A DNA stretch of 64,000 nucleotides, taken from NCBI RefSeq assembly GCF_016597725.1, contig NZ_VCGY01000005.1, positions 62,001-126,000 of the forward strand, in the 5' to 3' direction. The notes beneath the pieces are model-generated. The model saw only the letters and a program-made list of their open reading frames with translations. It did not search any database and was not told the DNA's origin. Positions 60,138 through 64,000 of the stretch are shown one piece after another. The number at the start of each line of letters is the position of its first letter. Position 1 is the first letter of the stretch. The stretch comes from Marinobacter sp. 1-4A (GTDB taxonomy: Bacteria; Pseudomonadota; Gammaproteobacteria; Pseudomonadales; Oleiphilaceae). A program made the position numbers and the translations under genes.

Positions 60138-61238
60138 ATGAAGAGCAGCATCAGGAACGGTATCGGCCTCACTTTTGCTGGGTCAATAACCATCCTACTC
60201 TTCTTAATCAGTGCAAACAGCTATGGCGTGGAGCCGGTGTTTGAGATGCAAGAGCGCTCTATTTCAAGCACCTTGTTGCCGGAAAAGCTGCCCCTAGCTT
60301 TCTATACGTTTGATCCAGACGAGTATTGGGCTGAGCCTGAGGATTCTTATTGGCTGGATTTCAGTAACTTTATTTTGCGCCAAGAGCGTATACAAGGGCC
60401 AAAGGTTCAGGCTCTTGGCCAGTGGGCAGATAGGACACTTTCCGGCGAAGCCCACAGATTGCCAACCAACGACAGTTACTTGCGCGTAGGCTTCGCTACA
60501 GAATCCGAATACGGCGACCCGGCGCAATTCGAGCCGGAAGTTCGGTTCCGGCTGGATATACCCACAACCAAGCGCAAATTGCGACTGGTAATCGAAAGTG
60601 AAAGCGACGAGCTCATTCCTTTGGAAGAGCGCCAGCGCGACCGCCAGCTTACCGAGCCAGACCGTTCTGAAACACAAACCACCGGTGCTTTGCGGTACAT
60701 CTCGGAAATTGGCGATGCCATCAATCTCTCTAATGACGTGGGTGCGCGTTTACGTTTTCCACCGGACGCGTTCTGGAGGGCAACGGCAGAGAAGCGCTGG
60801 AAGCTGGATGAGGATTGGGGGCTGCGAGCCCAGCAGAGGTTTTACTATTACCATCAAGACGGTTGGGGCGCCCGCTCTATGATCCGTGCGGCCCGAAATG
60901 TTGGTAATGACTGGTTTTTCGGGTCTACCGCTGAACTGGAATGGGTTCATCGCAAAAGAAAGTTTGAGGCAGCGCAAATTTTTAGTGTTCGCAAGCGGCT
61001 CAGCAACCGCTCGATTATCACGCCCCGGGTGGGTGTTCTTGGTGAAAGCCAGCCGAGCTGGCGTACCACTTCAGCCTTTGCTGATCTCACTTGGCGCTAC
61101 AGGTTGCACAGCGATTGGTTGTTCGCTGAGCTGATTCCGGCGTTAACTTTTCCTAGAGAACGCAATTTTAAAGACCAAGGTTCGGTGCTCTTTCGTATCG
61201 AGATGTTTTTTTCCGGTAGCATTAACCCAGACTTCTAA
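60138..61238 (+). CDS. Hypothetical outer-membrane beta-barrel-like protein
   Basis: A 366-residue secreted protein with signal peptide FAGSITILLFLISANSYG. The mature part has regularly alternating, aromatic beta-strand segments (EVRFRLDIPTTKRKLRLVIES, RAQQRFYYYHQDGWGARS, TSAFADLTWRYRLHS) and a near-terminal aromatic pattern (SVLFRIEMFFSG), like a small outer-membrane barrel. I recognise no named family. ATG 60138 is favoured, 22 bp after coaE; the frame extends upstream inside coaE. Function unknown. Confidence 0.75.
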   Translation: MKSSIRNGIGLTFAGSITILLFLISANSYGVEPVFEMQERSISSTLLPEKLPLAFYTFDPDEYWAEPEDSYWLDFSNFILRQERIQGPKVQALGQWADRTLSGEAHRLPTNDSYLRVGFATESEYGDPAQFEPEVRFRLDIPTTKRKLRLVIESESDELIPLEERQRDRQLTEPDRSETQTTGALRYISEIGDAINLSNDVGARLRFPPDAFWRATAEKRWKLDEDWGLRAQQRFYYYHQDGWGARSMIRAARNVGNDWFFGSTAELEWVHRKRKFEAAQIFSVRKRLSNRSIITPRVGVLGESQPSWRTTSAFADLTWRYRLHSDWLFAELIPALTFPRERNFKDQGSVLFRIEMFFSGSINPDF

Positions 61239-61243
61239 CGCCC

Positions 61244-61987
61244 ATGTCCCGACACCATGCCATCCCAGCAGCAGAAGCCTTGGCTTTGAATCCCATTGCC
61301 ATCACCCGCTCTTGTTTTAAGGATAAGTTCGGGGTTCCAAGGCAACCCGGGCTTACCCGCTATGCCAGAGCAGATCTGGTCATCCAAACACCTTATGATC
61401 GTGAGGATGCATTCCGGGGCTTGGAGACTTCCAGCCACCTTTGGTTAATTTTTCAGTTTCACGAAGCCGTGCGGGCAGAGTGGCGGCCGGTAGTTCGGCC
61501 TCCTCGCCTTGGTGGCAATCAAAAGATGGGCGTATTCGCCAGCCGGTCCCCCTTTCGGCCGAACAGTCTGGGGCTGTCTGTGGTGCGCAACGAAGGGCTT
61601 GTGCGCAAAAACGGCAAACTGGCCCTACAGATCAGCGACCACGATCTGATTGATGGTACGCCAATTCTCGACATTAAACCCTACCTGCCATTTGCAGACT
61701 CAATACCCAACGCGAGCCTTGGTTGGGCCGAATCTGCACCTACAGAAAGGCTGGACGTTGTGTTTCTGCCAGAGGCAGAGGCCCAGCTTGCAGAGCTTTC
61801 GCAAACGCACTACCCCGATTTGAAGTTGTTGATTACCGATGTGGTGAGCTACGACCCTCGCCCGTCGTTCCGGCGGGGCCGCGACGAGGAACGGATATAC
61901 GGCGCACACCTTTACGATTTGAACGTTAGGTTTCGGTTTGTAAATGATGATTCACACAAGCGTGTCGAAGTGCTGACGGTCTGTTAA
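61244..61987 (+). CDS. trmO: tRNA(Thr) N6-threonylcarbamoyladenosine methyltransferase
   Basis: A 247-residue TrmO (TsaA/YaeB) protein. The N-terminal part has the SAM-binding beta-barrel signature RPPRLGGNQKMGVFASRSPFRPNSLGLSVV and ISDHDLIDGTPILDIKPYLPF. The C-terminal domain includes DVVSYDPRPSFRRG. It methylates t6A at position 37 of tRNA-Thr to m6t6A. It follows the barrel protein by 5 bp. Confidence 0.95.
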   Translation: MSRHHAIPAAEALALNPIAITRSCFKDKFGVPRQPGLTRYARADLVIQTPYDREDAFRGLETSSHLWLIFQFHEAVRAEWRPVVRPPRLGGNQKMGVFASRSPFRPNSLGLSVVRNEGLVRKNGKLALQISDHDLIDGTPILDIKPYLPFADSIPNASLGWAESAPTERLDVVFLPEAEAQLAELSQTHYPDLKLLITDVVSYDPRPSFRRGRDEERIYGAHLYDLNVRFRFVNDDSHKRVEVLTVC

Positions 61988-62030
61988 ACTCGCGTTGACG
62001 ATTTTTCAGTCGACACAGGGAATTTGTGCC

Positions 62031-64000
62031 TTGCCTTCAACCCGGTTTTTCTCGCGTTTGGGTATTCGGCCGCTCGCAATGCGGCTGCTTGCATACGTAT
62101 TGCTGTTCAGCCTGGTCATCTCGCTGGTAGCCACCGGCGTGCAGATGATTGGTGAGTTCGAACGCCGAAAATCGGACCTTCAAGAGACTCAGAAACGCGC
62201 CGCTGGCCTAGTTTCAGGGGCCATGAGCAATAATATTTGGTTGATGAATTTCAGCGAAGTGGCCAACAGCTTGGATGACATGCGGGCGGTAGAAGCCATC
62301 CACTACGCGAGAGTTGTCACCTCAACCGGCGAGCAGTTCACCACAGGCAGCTACCCGGAAGGCCGGGTCATTTCCCAAACGTTCCCGCTGGTGTTCAACC
62401 GATCCGCCTTTCGAGGCCCGGAAGATGTGGGCACTCTAACCCTCACCTCTTCCGTAGAACAAGTGTATTCAGACCTTCGCAATCGCGCGCTGATCAATCT
62501 TTTGTTCCAGTCAATCGTGGTGATGCTGGGTACTCTGGGGCTAGTGGTGATCGTTCGTCTTATGCTTTCCCGCCACTTGGAATCGATGGCTGATTACGCG
62601 GCCAAGCTTAATTTAGACGCGTTGGTCGATCCACTGCAACTCAAGCGCAAACCGCCCCGAACCCCGGATGAGCTGTCTGAGCTTGAACACGCGCTTAATA
62701 AAATGCGCCTGCAAATTCTTGAAGATACCCGCTCACTCCGGCAAGCCACTCTGCAGTCGCAAGGTGAGCGAGATGAGGCTATTCAGGCCAACCGTGCGAA
62801 AAACCAATTTCTGGCCAACGTGAGCCATGAGCTGCGCACGCCTTTGCAGTCAGTGCTCGGCTACGCCAACCTGCTGACAGATACACCGCTAGATCAGGAA
62901 CAACGAGACTACGTACACACGCTGCTCAACGCCTCTGAAAGCCTCTCTGCCATTATTAACGACCTTCTCGACATATCCAGCATGGAAGCCCAAAAACTGG
63001 TGCTTGAGAAGATTCCCTTCGACTTGCGGGAGACTCTAAACGACTTGGTGCACATGCTCGGGGGGCGCGCCCGCGAAAAAGGGCTCGCACTGGAACTACG
63101 CATTGAGGAAGAGCTACCCTGGGCCTTGCGGGGCGATCCTGTACGCATTCGGCAGGTGCTCATCAATCTGGTGTCCAATGCGATTAAATTTACAGATTCA
63201 GGGCATGTGCTCATTAGCATTGAGGTGCTGGGGCGGCGCGACGATAAGGTTCGCCTGCGTTTGGCTGTGGAAGATACGGGGGTTGGTATCAACCCGGAAG
63301 ATGTGCCGCTGGTGTACGAGCCCTATGTTCAGCTAGGCCAGAGATTTCAGCGCCAACTTCCCGGTGCCGGGCTGGGGCTAACGATTTGCCGCCAACTCGT
63401 TACTCTAATGAATGGTTCTTTGGATGTGGAAAGCAGGCCCGGAGAAGGCTCTACATTTTGGGTTGAGCTAACCCTACCGACGGCACCCGAGAGCACAGCA
63501 AGGGTGCGCCCGGATGCACGTATGATTCGGGGTAAGCGTGTTCTTGTGGCGGATTCCTACGAGCTGTCCCGTAAAATCACACTGGAAATGCTGTCGCGCC
63601 ATGAGGTTCACATAGAGGCGGTGAAGTCCGCTGGGGAAGCTCTCACATCGTTACGCTTGGCGTTCGACAATCAGGAGCCGTTTGATGCCATCATTTTGGA
63701 TGGCTTTTTGCCGGATATGGACAGTGATTTGCTTTGCAAGCAGGTGCGAGACAATTCCCTGTGGGCCGATACACGGCTTCTCATTCTCTCTTCAAACCCC
63801 CAGCGCGGCGATGCCGAGCACTTCCGCCAAGCGGGTGCAGATGCGTTTCTCAGCAAGTCTCTGCGGGAGTCTTGCCTAACGCCTATTCTCAACAAGCTTT
63901 TTGAAGATTTATCAAAGGATAAGCGGCGCTTCCGTACTCGGTTTTCCCTTCAGGCTACCCATGAAACGGGCAAACATCAGAAACTGGATTTGCGCCGCAT
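62031..64000 (+). CDS. Hybrid sensor histidine kinase (3' end outside window)
   Basis: At least 656 codons are open. An N-terminal helix (LLAYVLLFSLVISLVATGV) is followed by a periplasmic domain (~45-150) and a second helix (LLFQSIVVMLGTLGLVVIV). A HAMP-like segment comes next, then HisKA with FLANVSHELRTPLQS (His266). HATPase_c boxes follow: INLVSNAIKF, VEDTGVGI, GAGLGLTICRQL. A receiver domain has phospho-acceptor Asp557 in AIILDGFLPDMD and Lys in FLSKS. Start is TTG 62031 (AGGG upstream) or ATG 62079. It resembles LadS/BarA-type hybrids; no ligand is evident. Confidence 0.9.
   Translation, partial: MPSTRFFSRLGIRPLAMRLLAYVLLFSLVISLVATGVQMIGEFERRKSDLQETQKRAAGLVSGAMSNNIWLMNFSEVANSLDDMRAVEAIHYARVVTSTGEQFTTGSYPEGRVISQTFPLVFNRSAFRGPEDVGTLTLTSSVEQVYSDLRNRALINLLFQSIVVMLGTLGLVVIVRLMLSRHLESMADYAAKLNLDALVDPLQLKRKPPRTPDELSELEHALNKMRLQILEDTRSLRQATLQSQGERDEAIQANRAKNQFLANVSHELRTPLQSVLGYANLLTDTPLDQEQRDYVHTLLNASESLSAIINDLLDISSMEAQKLVLEKIPFDLRETLNDLVHMLGGRAREKGLALELRIEEELPWALRGDPVRIRQVLINLVSNAIKFTDSGHVLISIEVLGRRDDKVRLRLAVEDTGVGINPEDVPLVYEPYVQLGQRFQRQLPGAGLGLTICRQLVTLMNGSLDVESRPGEGSTFWVELTLPTAPESTARVRPDARMIRGKRVLVADSYELSRKITLEMLSRHEVHIEAVKSAGEALTSLRLAFDNQEPFDAIILDGFLPDMDSDLLCKQVRDNSLWADTRLLILSSNPQRGDAEHFRQAGADAFLSKSLRESCLTPILNKLFEDLSKDKRRFRTRFSLQATHETGKHQKLDLRR

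Overview
The window looks like chromosomal DNA of a marine or halotolerant gammaproteobacterium, most like Marinobacter. This is inferred from gene content and protein style, not from a database search. The clues are an ectoine hydroxylase, a pilA / pilB-pilC-pilD-coaE locus, a polyamine ABC importer, Liv-type importers next to CoA ligases, and a YqiJ/YqiK/PspA envelope block.

Layout. 1-492: 3' end of an acyl-CoA ligase. 499-3985: PepSY membrane protein divergent from a TonB-dependent receptor, with a Fur-box-like site between them. 4028-6327: TetR regulator and a phytoene-desaturase/retinol-saturase-like flavoprotein. 6819-10802: potFGHI-type polyamine import operon, convergent with an RND efflux pair (10812-15118). 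15322-19715: ion channel, an orphan ectoine hydroxylase (ectD), small stress-type proteins and a CsbD protein. 19972-29193: Liv-type ABC importer, hotdog thioesterase, CoA ligase, proline-racemase-family protein and MDR reductase, apparently one catabolic unit with related palindromic sites in front of two of its transcription units. 29347-31018: AI-2E-type transporter and a DUF4124 protein.

31081-40827 holds an envelope-maintenance supercluster. A 1758-residue AAA+ ATPase, a YqiK-like flotillin and a YqiJ-like NfeD/OB-fold protein are read leftward. A DUF2170 (YjfI-like) protein, a PspA/IM30 protein and a small protein are read rightward. The divergent promoter region is strikingly symmetric: two TGACA-N5-TGTCA boxes lie exactly 18 bp either side of a perfect 12-bp-arm inverted repeat, and the two predicted promoters share one self-complementary -35 box. 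This is my best candidate for a coordinated, little-described system.

40950-52000 is an accessory region: three related lipoproteins, a nucleotide-sugar dehydrogenase, several toxin-antitoxin (TA) modules (HicAB, VapBC, ParE/RelE type, BrnTA) and many broken ones. It also holds fragments of an Rpn-type nuclease, fragments of a RAYT-type (REP-associated) transposase, and a repeat ending in TGCCTGTCCATGAT. The repeat is always in the same orientation and sits at the left edge of most modules. 52022-61987: a second pilin, a beta-lactamase-fold serine hydrolase, pilA with a sigma-54 promoter, pilB-pilC-pilD-coaE, an outer-membrane-like protein and trmO. The window ends inside a hybrid sensor kinase.
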